This document shows, piece after piece, positions 1 through 11,161 of a DNA stretch of 64,000 nt. Made by a program: the position numbers and the translations under genes. The first letter of the stretch is position 1; every line of letters begins with the position of its first letter. The notes below the pieces were generated by a model. That model had not been told where the DNA came from. It searched no databases and saw only the letters and a program-made list of their open reading frames with translations. Source of the stretch: Calonectria ilicicola (lineage: Eukaryota; Ascomycota; Sordariomycetes; Hypocreales; Nectriaceae); NCBI GenBank assembly GCA_020809705.1, contig CP085826.1, forward strand, positions 4,526,001-4,590,000, written 5' to 3'.

Positions 1-353
1 ACACCAGTATTCCGTCACCAGCCACAAGAGAAGTCTTTCTGGAGGCAACGATGCTGCTGAGGGCCACGCCGAACGTCTGCACTCTCGTGGCGGTATCCCC
101 GGTGTCTTCTTCTCTTATGTGAGTTTACCTTGAATGTTGAATGCCGAAAGCGAGAATCAGCAGCTAATGATAATATTAGGACATTTCCCCCATGAAGGTC
201 ATCAACCGTGAGGAGAGAGCCAAGACATTTACTGGTTTCCTGGCTGGACTCTGCGCCATTGTTGGTGGAACTTTGACTGTTGCTGCCGCTGTTGACCGAG
301 GATTGTTTGAGGGCGCCACCCGTCTTAAGAAGATGCGATCCAAGGATCTATGA
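1..353 (+). CDS. Erv41/Erv46 (ERGIC)-family COPII vesicle protein, 3' end
   Basis: Only the last two exons are inside the window: 1-118 (entered in the middle of a codon) and 180-353, with an intron at 119-179 (GTGAGT...TTAG). The translated tail contains QYSVTSHKR, GIPGVFFSYDISPMKVINRE and then a hydrophobic segment around GFLAGLCAIVGGTLTVAAAV, ending KKMRSKDL. This order, a lumenal PGVFxxYxxSPMxV block followed by the second membrane span and a basic cytosolic tail, is the C-terminus of the Erv41/Erv46 cargo receptors that cycle between ER and Golgi in COPII/COPI vesicles. The PGVF, SPM and CAIxGG residues resemble Erv46/ERGIC3 more than ERGIC2, but the distinction is not safe from the tail alone. 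The N-terminal part lies upstream of the window. Confidence 0.85.
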
Positions 354-3300
354 TGGGAGAAGAGGAAATAAAAGTCAAATGTCACAAGACTTACAGGGGT
401 GTTGGGATGTGGAAACTGTAGACAGCAGGTGTAACTATTTGTAGAGTCCACTGCATGGGTTAGGCGTTCTGGAATAGTTGGGATTTTGTTAAAACGTGGG
501 AATTCAAATTGCGATGCTTGCTTGCTGGCACGTGGCTTGACCTTCCCTTGTCCAATCAAATTGAGTTCAAACAAAACGTGTCGTCCGAACCGGTCGGAGT
601 GTTGGTGACCAAGAACTCAAGTTCCAAGATGCGGTACCTTGCAATTGAGCTCGATAAGCTAGAGGCTACCCTTGAGACTTCTTTTGTGAAGCTTACTATA
701 CATAAGTCTGACTCGAATACGGCTGCAGCGTCTATGCCAACAGACGAAATGACAGGACCTCGACTTCGTGGATATGCGAATACTTGGCGTCTAAATATAT
801 GCGGTATACGAATTAGACGGAAATAGCAAGTATTTTTTTTATTTTTACTCCAAAGAAGCAAAATAACTAAACATGTCACAAGGGACCCAGATTTTCAGAG
901 TGGCGATGATTATTCAGGATCGGGCCGGCACAATGCGAGAAAGGGCCCTGTATCAGATACATTACAACCCCTGAAATATATATTTTTTCTAGAATCCTTC
1001 CACTACCATCTATCCGAAAATAAACGAATGAATGAATAAAATAAAATCTTTATTTTAGATTCAAAGTCCTTTAATTTCTTATCCCTTTCTTTTTCTTTTG
1101 CTATCAAATTGATGTTTTGGTATCCAGTGGCTCTGTTCTGTTGGAAACCGCCGTGAAAATAGTCATCAGAGCACAATCTTTCAAAGGGTGTATTATATAT
1201 GTCGATCCGCAAACCTGTAGGACATAGAGCACTGTTACAGTTGGACCAACCCACAGGCCACGGATTTGATTGTCAGCAAGGATTGGATTGAATTGTGTTA
1301 ATATATATATATGGATGGATGGTTAGGGTAGGGCCTCAACTGCTCCCTTGACTGTGCACTGACTTGGGACGTGCAATTGGCAGATCACATAGCATCAGGG
1401 TTGTTCGCAGGCACAACTGTTGGGATATTTAGGCAGCGGACCTCAATGGTTCTACTCTTTACTTGTCCCGTATTTGGGAATTTTTGGGTGACAGCGGGAG
1501 TGGAAAAGCGAAGTGGAGGGTACCTAAGTATAGTCGCACTGGAGCAACCATCTCGATAGAATCGAGGCAATGATTTTCAGAAAGCGACTTGAGGATCGCG
1601 TGCTCCTCTCCTATCAAGCTTAAAAAGACTGTCATGCATTTTCCCTTTGGCGACCTGGATCAGGGAGCTTAGTGGGCGATCCGGGCCCATGCCGGATATG
1701 CCATCACCTGAGATTGAAGAGAAATCACAACAACGACAATGGTAGCCGAGATGGTGCACTGTCATGTAGCGGGGGAGGCGAGATGTGACGGCGGGGTTCG
1801 AATTGAGATCTTCCTGGCTAGTGTGCCGAGACAGGCATCTCAACCAGGACACTGCGTAGGATCGCACGGACCTCTCAGCGAGGGAGACGTGGTTGTCTCA
1901 GTCGCTTTCAATTGCACTCTGGGCAGTGTGGAGATGGCCTCTTTCGTCTAGGCTAGCAGTGAATTTTGGTTGGCTGATTCGGAACCGGCAAGATCCTGGC
2001 ATATGCTTTTTCGGGAGATGAATATCGAGATCAATATCGATGGTGTTGTGCACGCAAATTTATGCTTGTGACCAATCCAGTTCGTGGACCGAGCCCGGTC
2101 GTTCAGGGGAACGACAAAGTCAAGGAGACGGCCCGGTGTGCTAGCGGCATGTGGCAACGTGACATTAGGGGATTCCAGCTGCGAGTTGCGACGGGGTCCG
2201 TCTCATTGGTGGATGCTGCTCGGCAGCCAGAAATGACAGAAAGATGACATGTGCGTAGGTATAGGTATGATGGATGAGGGAACCTGAGACAGCTAGAGAT
2301 CCGAGCTGCAGGTCTGGCGGCGGCCTTTTTGGCTGTGGTGCAGCCGAGAAGTTGTTTGCTCTGACCTCTGGTGCAGGTGGGCTAAGTGATTGGTGGATAG
2401 GGAGAGAGGACGAACATTAGAAACAATCTGCGAACGAGCTGGTTGCCGAGCCGTCTCGAGTTCTTGCATCTCGGACGAATGTGGTGCAGGGGGGCCCAGG
2501 GTCTTGTTTTCGGCTGAGGTCATTGACACCAGGAACAAGGAACGGAGCCCACCTTTTTCCAGCCATGTCTCCAGTTATTTGGCCATGGCTAATGAGCCTG
2601 TCCCGTCAGCCAGAGAGCGAGAAAAAAACGAGTGTAGTCGGGGCAGCCATGGATGACGACTGCTCCTGAGCTGGGGTGTCCACGTTAGCTCACCTCGCTC
2701 CGTGGCTGCTTGCATCAACACGATAGGAATGCGTCGCCATCTCGAATCTGGTCGACCCTGGGACCTTGCCTGTCAAGGTGGTAGTCTCGCATTGCGACCA
2801 GGCTTCCATCATGTGGACATTCTGCTTCCGTAATACATGCCTACTTATTACGTCGGTGGACACCCTTTCACGTATTGATGGGGCGGGAGGGGAAACAAAA
2901 ATCAAGAATAGCAGTCGACCATCGTCACCTCAACTTGTAAGACCTCATCGAGGACACGCGTGCAGATTACCGTTTGAGTTTGGGTTCGGGTTCGGTCGTT
3001 GGTCTAGAGGTGTTAGTGCTAGCTCAGTTGCTATAAAAAACGCTGGGCGAGAGTGGGAGCTGACCAAATTTGGGGGCGACCTGGGGCTAGACTGACGCAT
3101 CAGCGAGGCGCGTGGTGGCCAGGGGCAACTTTTTGGCATGCCTGTCTCATAAAGGGTTCGCCACTGAACAGGTTTTTGATCGCAGTGGCCAAGTTTTTTT
3201 GTGTTCTTTCTTTCCTCCCCTCCTCGATGCGGGCATGGATTAATGGAAGCTGAGAGCTGACATTAGTCGGCAATGGCGAAAAAGGACAAAAATACTGAGG

Positions 3301-6300
3301 GTGGCGATGAGGAGGCTCGGCCAATTCTGAGAGGCTCGATGGTTTGAGACTATCGAAGGCTCCCCCGGCGGGTTTAGCACCAATAGTTTCTTGGGCGTTG
3401 TAGTCCCTGGCGATAATTCCCAGGCTGCTAATGCCATACACCACTGCCATTGGCACCTTAATTTAATATAGAGGGGAGGGGGGCAAGGCTTACCCGAGGC
3501 TCAATCTCAAGAAGACATAGAAGCGCCGTACAGGAGGAACAGGCACAAAATGAGCAACGGGACGGCCAATGTACCCCAGACCAAGTGGCTGCTGCACAAT
3601 CCCTCTGCGGCCGAGAAACGGCTTGGGCTTTCGGAGGATGGTGGGTCCAAAACAAGGGCTCTGCAAAGCTAGGGGACCTGATTGTTCTGGGTTAGCCTTG
3701 TCTGTTTTGGGGAGCTGGAGGGGAGTCTTTTTGAGCGATGGTGGAGAATCATTGAAGAGAAGCGTGGTGCGTAGCGAATGGGACATGCGATGCCTGCTTG
3801 ATCCAGTAACGCAAGATAAAGCCACACAACGATAACGACCAAGACGGAAGCCATTCAAAGAGCGCCCCGTAGGCCGTTGCGCATTTGGATCTGGTGGCGA
3901 TGCAGGGTTCTAGCTCTCCAGGTACGGTACGTACTGATACATTTGTCGAAGGCGTTCTTGGTTTGTGTCATTGGTGTCACACCCAGAGGTTGACAACCCT
4001 GCGGCTCTCGCCCGTTTATTTTTTATTTTTTATTTTCTTTCGTCCTCCAAAGTGCAAGGTGCACCCGTCCATGCACCGAGGAGACTCATTTAATCGAGGT
4101 ATGGTGTCAAGGGCCGCGATGCGCTAAACAGATTTGGCAGTTATTAACATGCTGCCCTAAAACAATGGCCAGGAAGAGGGGGCGGCAGGCTTGTGGATTG
4201 CCGCGCATTTCTCCAGATAAACCCCAGTAGTGGGCGACCAAGTAAAATAATCCAGTTCAATGGCATGCTTTATCCTTTTAATTTCCTGTGGATACTATGC
4301 CTAAAATGTTTCAATGTTTGATATGGCACCATCGGGGTTATGACGATGCTAAAAGCAGCCTTAGGCTTTAGTCCTAAACAGACCAAGCCACCGTGGTTCA
4401 CTGTAGATGCACCTGCACGACGACGTTGAGCGTAGCATCAATGACATCGACTGCCATGGCTTGGTGTCTGCCATGCATCGATTATTTTTTTTTTCGCCAC
4501 CGATATGGGGTTAGATGGCTGCTGTATGTACCTGTGCTCTGTGTCCCGCGTCGAACCTTGGCGTCTGGGCTGCGAAGACACTGTATGTGAGCCCTTGGAC
4601 CGTGGGCTAATTATGGATCGTGCGTTTACTTCAATCTTAGTCTGGTTTCCAATGGTCAGGCAGCCTGCCTGCCCTACCTCACGAAGGTTAGAGCATCTAG
4701 CTTATTTAGGGAGGCGCTGTTGGTGGATTCTGGGGGCCGAAAAGAATTCTGTCTCCGTGGTCACGAGCAGGCGGCGGGTGGAGGAGAAATGGGACAAGCG
4801 TATGCTATTCCTCTCGTATTTTGCAGAGGTGCTGTGCTGCGCCGCTGCTGCACTGAGCCGTTATCGATGGATGCCCCTACGCTGGTTTTTAGGGTGGATA
4901 TGTTATGGATAGGCGGTTGAAAATAGCCTGGCTAGCAGTGTCCATGTGTTGCTGGTAGTGGTTGTTATTTGTTATTGTTATTGTTGTTATTGCTGCATGT
5001 ATGTATGGTTGCTGCTGCTGCTGCTGCTCTCGGTTGCGTTGGTGTTGTTGTTGCTATGCTGTCAACAAGGGAGGGATATGTGAACCCTCCTCCCGCATCG
5101 GAGCTAGCCATGTGTGTTTGGCAGATTTGATCACTGTCTCTTGTGTCGCATAGCAGTCTCTGACATTAGCATAGCACAGCACAGACATGCAGTGGAGCGG
5201 ACGTGTGGGAGAGACATGAGTGCAACAGAGGACTGGGCCAGCATCAGGAGGTGGTAACGAGGTAATAACACCCCCCTGAAGTCGGGGCCGACGCTACTGG
5301 ACCGCTGCTCAGCATTCGGGAGGTTGCACTGGGCTGCACAATGCCCAAGCACATTTGAGAGCCGTCATCTGCGACCCAACCGTGACCCATCTCTGACCCA
5401 TCCGCGTCCCATCTGTGGCGCACCTGGCACACTAGACTCCCGGGTTCCAGCGTCGAGCCACCCAGGTCCCCTCGCCCATGGGCCAAAGTGCCCTGTATTC
5501 GCTACCACTCACTGGACAGTGCCAAACGTGCCATCTTGACCCGTCCCCCCAGGCACGCCCATGCCCCTTTCCCCCTTCTGGGGCTCTCGCTCCACTCTTT
5601 CCACATCGCATCCATCGCTGTTCTCGTGCGCCAACCGAAGGGTAATTAATCCCCTTGTTTGGTTTGCGCGCTGGGGCGGCACCTCCAAACAGAACCACTA
5701 AGCCAGGGCCCCGTCCACGTACCCGTCGTCTCCAGAGCAAGTACAGTGCTGCACAAGGGTGCTGCTCCTCGCCCGCTGCACCACATTAGTTAGGTACATG
5801 TACCTTGCCTTACCTTACCTTAAACCTTGGCCGGCATCCCTCCATCTCCTCTCCTCCATCTCCCCGTCCTCGTTTCTTCTTGTTCTTTGCTCATGGCATT
5901 CATGCCTTGATAGGTTCACACAAACCCTCGTTTTTTCTTCTTTTCTTCTTCTTCTTTGTCACAAGTCGTCGAATTGCCGTCATCGAACGACTCTCTCCTT
6001 TGTCGCCCGCCACTTGTTGTACCCGCCGCAGCATCTCATAATCGCACCCTCGCACCCTCGCCCCACGAAACGCATCGCAATACTGGCCTGCTCCCTGTGC
6101 GAGAAGTTGCTCGCTATTTTATTACTCTGCTTTGTCGCCTGCTCGTCCTGCGCCTGTATCACACCTGGTGCACCGGATTCTTACTCGACCGCCGATCACT
6201 TCTGGCCTGGACTGCTCACCCACCATCGCTCGCGACCACCGCCACCTAGTCACTGTCACCTGCGACCCTATCTGGATATTATTTCTTGATGCGCTCGCCA

Positions 6301-6577
6301 CCATCTTTCGCTTCGCCCGCAATTGCCGTCTGGTTCACCATATAGCACTTGCGACCTCTTTTGCGTTTCCTTCAACGCCTTCGACGACGTTTGTTTTTCA
6401 CCATTTAGTTTACCGACCGCGACGACACAGTCGATCGATTTGCGAATTCCACCAGCCATTTTTTCAGGAACGGCTAACTGCGTTACGCCCGTCTTATTCC
6501 ACTGAATATTACTTCATTTCTCTTTTTGAATGGGAACGAGTTGCGACAATTAGGCCCATAACCTTCATCAACTGACC
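354..6577. other. 6.2-kb gene-free stretch and leader of the Nif1-like gene
   Basis: No ORF here looks like a conserved protein; those present are short, overlap on both strands and have random composition. Visible landmarks are AT-rich patches (near 825-850 and 960-1080), an alternating TA tract followed by GGAT repeats near 1300-1322, T-rich runs near 4015-4040, and a trinucleotide repeat at 5011-5028. From about 5750 to 6577 the plus strand becomes strongly pyrimidine-rich, including a TTC-rich tract near 5930-5960, as expected for the promoter and long 5' leader of the next gene. A short ATG...TGA frame of five codons begins near 5893 and would be a uORF if transcribed. Confidence 0.6.
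5011..5028. repeat. (GCT)6 microsatellite
   Basis: Six uninterrupted GCT units directly follow a looser TTATTG/TTG-rich stretch from about 4960. The array is non-coding as far as can be seen. Confidence 0.9.
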
Positions 6578-8896
6578 ATGGCGCAACGTCCAGCGCTCCT
6601 GGACCTGCGGTCCGATTCACACTATTCCAACGTCGTTAAGCCATTGCGCTCACCCCGTGTCCATGTAGCTGGCGAAGCACCCCCGGAGCTCTCTCCTCTG
6701 GACGCATTCGCGATGCAAAGTCGACTCCTCGCCAGGCAACTTCAGGACAGTGACAAGGACGGTAACAGGTTGAGCCGCCTCCCTCCCCTGACTGTAGAGA
6801 GTCCATTGATCGTCCAGGGCCGGTCCGAATACTTTCGTTTAATGTCACACGAGTCCGGTTCTGAGTGTGGCGATTCTCCTGGACGCGATGCCTCGGGCTT
6901 GGGTTTAAGAACGGAAGTGGAGGATGCATTCGCAGATGAAGCTGAGCGACCGAGATCCATGCACCCCCGAATGAGTCGTGTGCCTCCCACACCTGAAGAG
7001 GATGTGCCCGCAATTCCTCATGTACCAGTTGAAATTGCACCCTCGGCTCAAGCTGCATCTTTTGAGACTGTGCCTGCAATTCCACCTCGTGATCCTTCTC
7101 GAGGACGAAAGCTATCCAAGACCCAGGAACCGCAGACCATTTTTGGTGGCCGAACGGAGCGATCTCCCTCGCCCATGCAAAGTGACACTCAGTCTCAGCC
7201 TGACAAGTTTATGGATACGTCACCTGTCCGCAAGGATGATGGTCTATTCTTCCCTTCGCCAAAGGCCAACGGTTCTCCTGAGAAATATAAGCAGGATTCC
7301 TTTGATGAGCTGGGACTAGCTCCACCCCGTGCTCTGTTTCCACGAAGAGCATCCAGTATCATGTCGTCCCCTCTTCTGCCAACTGAAGAAGAGGGCTCCG
7401 GCAACATGTCTGGTTCTTTCCATTCTTTGCCACCGAGAAAAATGTCCTCTAGCAGTACAGTATTTGCCGGCGCTGTAGCATCACCGGCACTTGGTTCATT
7501 CGGCAGATCACCTTCGGTTGGCTCAGATTCATCTGCTGCACTTCCCCGGCCTTCCTTTAACTTCTCACGACCAATGAGCAGGTCAGGAACTCCCGCGATG
7601 GATTTGCCTTCGAGACAGGCATCTTCGGATAGCCAGCCTTCCTTTGTCTTGGCTGATGATGCTGCACACACCCCTGTGAGTATGCACAGCGAAGCCTTTA
7701 CTGAGCATAACTCTGAGGAAAAGGGTGCTCCATCCTACATTTACTCCAAATTCTCCTTGCCCCGAGGCAAGACGATTCAACGATCAGAGCCTTCCGAACA
7801 GACCCAAACGGCTTTCCGCTGGGAACAGCCAATAGTTCCCCCAAGCAATGTTCAGCGTATCAACACGGATATTCCACCTTCACCACCTACCCAGCCATCC
7901 AGTCCATCAGCAAGAACTGCCCCAGATGGCGGCTTGACACCCAGCAGCCCTCTGCCACCTAATGAGCTGAGAAAAGTTAATTCTGAGAGCTCTCCTTTTA
8001 CCCTGCAACCCTCTCACCCGGATCCTGAACGCTTTTCTGAGGATATTCCTAGAGGTCGAGGAAGGACACCCGTGGCGAATACCACAAACATGAATGACGC
8101 AGCAAGCATGCGACCGCCACAAACTGCTCGTTCAGGGGCCACGACTGCTGCTGAAATGTCTGCCGAAGAACATTTGGCCAAAGGAATCGAGTGCCATGAA
8201 AACGGATCGTTGAATGAATCCACATATCACCTGCGATATGCAGCTAGGCTCAATAACCCTACCGCAATGCTCCTGTATGCGCTCGCGTGCCGCCACGGAT
8301 GGGGTATGCGTGCGAATCAGAAGGAGGGAGTGGAGTGGCTTCGCAAAGCTGCGGAGTATGCAAGTGTAGAAATCGCAGATGATGAAGACCAAGTCAAGGA
8401 GGGAAAACACGTCGATGTGATTGAGAGGAGAACTAGAAAAGCTCAGTTCGCCCTCAGTATCTACGAGCTGGGTGTCAGTCATATGAATGGCTGGGGTATC
8501 GAGCAGGACAAGTCACTGGCACTTCGATGCTTTGAGATTGCTGGCAGTAAGTACCTTGTGAACCATTTTTGACATTGCTAGTTCTAACACCATATAGACT
8601 GGGGCGATGTGGATGCTCTAGCGGAAGCTGGATTCTGCTATGCGCAAGGCATTGGATGCAAGAAGAATCTGAAGCAGAGTGCGAAGTTTTATCGTTTAGC
8701 CGAAGCGAAGGGTATGAGCATGGTTGGCAATAGTTGGTGAGTCGGACTGGTCATCCGCTGATTGTTCCCCGCGACTAACCCGTATCCTAGGATCCACAAG
8801 CCCAAATACAACGAAGACGAGGAAGACCCGTCGAAAAAGGATAAAAAGAAGGCCCGAAGCAAGTCCCGAACCCGGACAATGTTTGGACGGAAGTAA
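6578..8896 (+). CDS. Sel1-repeat protein, Nif1/Dsf2-like
   Basis: Three exons are predicted, 6578-8546, 8598-8736 and 8791-8896, giving 737 aa. Both introns have good signals (GTAAGT with a CTAAC branch and ATAG; GTGAGT with a CTAAC branch and CTAG). The first ~520 residues are Ser/Pro-rich and probably disordered. From about residue 527 come Sel1-like repeats, recognisable as 'G...A..W..KAAE' helices such as AMLLYALACRHGWGM, and across the introns as ALAEAGFCYAQGIGCKKN. The end is strongly basic (KKDKKKARSKSRTRT). This layout matches the ascomycete family annotated as cell-cycle inhibitor Nif1 (fission yeast) or Dsf2 (budding yeast). Nif1 is known as a negative regulator of the Nim1/Cdr1 kinase; that role here is inferred from family only. 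The long upstream region suggests complex control. Confidence 0.82.
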
Positions 8897-9531
8897 TCCG
8901 AGAGCCAGCCTCGTCAACACCACACCTACACTAATGATCATGAATTTTAACATACCCATCTAATCGGAGTTTTGGGCGGTTATATCACATCGCATTCAAA
9001 GGGGATTTGGCATTCTGGCAGATACTGTGTGCTATCTGAACTACTTTACACATCTTATTGCACCTGGCGGACTGAACCGTGGCATCGTCGAGTCTGTTAG
9101 GCCTTGGCGAAGGGGTAATGGGACTTTGGGAATTGCTGCTTCTGCCATATTGGAAGGAAGCTCATTGCGAGGGGATATAGCGTTGATTTATCCCGATCTG
9201 GGACTGCTTCTTTTCTGGGTTTCGATTTCGAGCCAACTTGGTGTGCTCGGATTGCGATAGCACACCATTTTTCTTGTTCATTTCTTGCTACATTTTTCTT
9301 GCACATAGAGGTATTATTTGAGGAGAGGAAGGGCTGTGTATAAGGGCGGAGACACAAGTCCCAAAATTGGGGAGCAACACGCACAATGCACAGGTACAGC
9401 TTTGTCACCGCATTCAATCATAAACACAATTGAAGATTCATTCAATGCCATGATTCTAGTCTTTCCGCTCGTATTGAATGTTATTACAAAGCCATGCGCT
9501 ATCGTCTACTAGCCTAAGCGGATCCAGCCCT
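8897..9531. other. Convergent intergenic region (Nif1-like / pup1)
   Basis: These 635 bp separate the tail-to-tail Nif1-like and pup1 genes and should hold both 3' UTRs. No conserved ORF or RNA gene was recognised. Confidence 0.6.
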
Positions 9532-10485
9532 TTAGGCGTCGACATCCATTTTCGAATCGTCCACAGGCACATGTTCCACTGTAATGTATCGTCCAATGTC
9601 GTCCTTCTTGATAATCTTCTCGTTGAGCACCGCTGTCGTCCCCTTGGGAAACCTGTAGCTCTGCATCTTTGCGCTCTTCTCGTTGGGCTTGATGTAGTTC
9701 CTCTTGAGCGTTGTCTTGTCCTTGGTGATGACCGCTACATCCACATTTGAACCAGAGCCCAAGTCGTTGAAGACACCGGCCATGATGGCGTCGCTGGCCA
9801 GCTTGACAGCCTCCTCCTCAGTCAGCTCGGGCTTCCATTGGGTTTCGAACACACTCATAGCAGCCAAGCTACCACTGCCCATGGTGACGTAAGGCAACTT
9901 GTCGGTACTGCCGTGGGCGTGGACGGTGAAGAGGTGAGTGCCGGTGGGATCGCAGCCAGCGACGACGAGATAAGCACCGATGTATCCTTGGTATCGGAAG
10001 AGGTGCTGCTTGAGGAGAGTCATGCAGGTGACGACGCGGGGCTTGCGGCCAGTGGAGAGGGAGTGCAGCTCGAGCTGGGAGGAGATGAGGGCGGTGGTGA
10101 ACTCGGTGTCAGCGGCGGTACCGGCACCAGCACACCAAATCTGAGGAGCAATGTAGTGAAGCTTCTCGCAGTTCTTGTCGGCAACGATGGGACCGGATGT
10201 GGCTCTGGTATCAGCAGCGATCTGGTGATGGAGCTGGTTAGCGGCGTGATGGAGGGGGGATGATGGTTGGGCGGCGAATGGATAGAGTGGCGGGATCCTC
10301 ATATGAGGGCCTGGGGTTGACCAACGAAGCTTCATGTGTTGGGAAAATCACAAACATACCACGACACCACCGTTGAAAATACATCCCACGATGGTGGTAC
10401 CAGTGCTGGTGGCCTTGGGGAGAGGCACACCGCGGGCATGGAGGGCCGCATTACGGTTGTAGTTGGAGAAGTCGAAGCCAGGCAT
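9532..10485 (-). CDS. pup1: 20S proteasome subunit beta2 (Pup1)
   Basis: Two exons on the minus strand, 10360-10485 and 9532-10221, encode 271 aa; the intron at 10222-10359 (GTATGT...CACCAG) falls in phase 0 between two conserved strands. The protein is the trypsin-like catalytic beta2 subunit of the 20S core. The N-terminus [12 protein letters not shown] starts a 29-residue propeptide ending at STG, and the mature nucleophile is Thr30 (G|TTIVG), the usual autocatalytic cleavage site. Downstream are [22 protein letters not shown] and [12 protein letters not shown], all typical of the family, and the long C-terminal arm ([12 protein letters not shown]) that embraces the neighbouring subunit. 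The start codon is fixed by the conserved propeptide; the longest open frame through the intron would give a wrong N-terminus. It is head-to-head with nup159. Confidence 0.97.
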
Positions 10486-10698
10486 TTTGGACGACTTCTT
10501 ATCCCCTGTTTAATATTCCAATTCTAACGGGTTCGAGGTATGGTTGGGCGTGCAAATCGTGTTGTGGGAGATGAAGGATTGAGGGGTATCGTTGGTGCAA
10601 CTTGCAAGGTGAGGTTAACAAAGGCAGAGCTGATGACGAGGCTAAAAGCTGCCTCCAGACGTAGACAGGCACGCACTTGAGCTCCCACCAAGAACGCG

Positions 10699-10710
10699 CT
10701 GTGATTGGCC
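10699..10710 (-). promoter_or_regulatory. CCAAT box, inverted copy 1
   Basis: On the minus strand this reads GGCCAATCACAG, containing the CCAATSA consensus preferred by fungal CCAAT-binding factors. It is 225 bp upstream of the pup1 start codon edge. It is an exact reverse complement of the site at 10986-10997. Confidence 0.55.
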
Positions 10711-10985
10711 TGTGGGCAACTGCTACAGGCTGCACCTGGTGACGCTCGGGCTCCCTGCACGTGATGATAACGAAGCTCCAAAAATGCAGGCTGGAAAGTT
10801 GTTGTGACAGGGACTTTTCGCAGCAAAGTGCGTTTTTGGATACGAAACCGACCCGGGTTCTCAATCCTCTAAAAGTCCCAACTTCAATCGCATGCCACCG
10901 AATCCTCCCAATACCGTCAGGCTTCTATCATCAGTTGGCAGAATTTCAGCTGTCTTTTCTGGGTTCGACTCGTAGCGCCTGGACT

Positions 10986-10997
10986 GGCCAATCACAG
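10986..10997 (+). promoter_or_regulatory. CCAAT box, inverted copy 2
   Basis: On the plus strand this reads GGCCAATCACAG, identical over 12 nt to the reverse complement of 10699-10710, and 164 bp upstream of the nup159 ATG. The orientation faces nup159 as the other copy faces pup1. Confidence 0.55.
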
Positions 10998-11161
10998 CCT
11001 ACAGTACCTAGTCTGAAAAAGGTCGAGTCCCCAGATTATTATCCATCAGCCCAGCCGCGCGACAGAGCAGCTCCCCCCGGTCAACAAAGCCGCCCCGTCC
11101 CATGCAAAGGAATTTATGAACTTCGGGTCCTCTCTGCAAGGCCGGCTAGTTCGCTACAGTC

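Larger units (their letters stand above)
10486..11161. promoter_or_regulatory. Bidirectional promoter pup1/nup159
   Basis: This 676-bp region lies between the divergent starts of pup1 and nup159 and must carry both promoters. It contains two perfect 12-nt copies of GGCCAATCACAG in opposite orientation (10699-10710 on the minus strand, 10986-10997 on the plus strand), each holding a CCAATCA core as bound by the Hap2/3/5 (HapB/C/E) complex. It also contains a CACGTGAT E-box at 10758-10765. The motifs are seen directly; their use is inferred. Confidence 0.7.

Noticed and set aside
1305..1335. TTAGGG-like sequence next to a TA repeat
   Set aside because: There is only a single TTAGGG followed by TAGGG; this is not a telomeric array.
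1781..1830. tRNA-like B box (GGTTCGAATT)
   Set aside because: The flanking bases do not form a T-stem, and no acceptor or anticodon stem can be folded around it.
4505..4912. 135-codon plus-strand ORF in the left intergenic region
   Set aside because: It is Trp/Cys/Arg-rich with random order and has no splicing partner.
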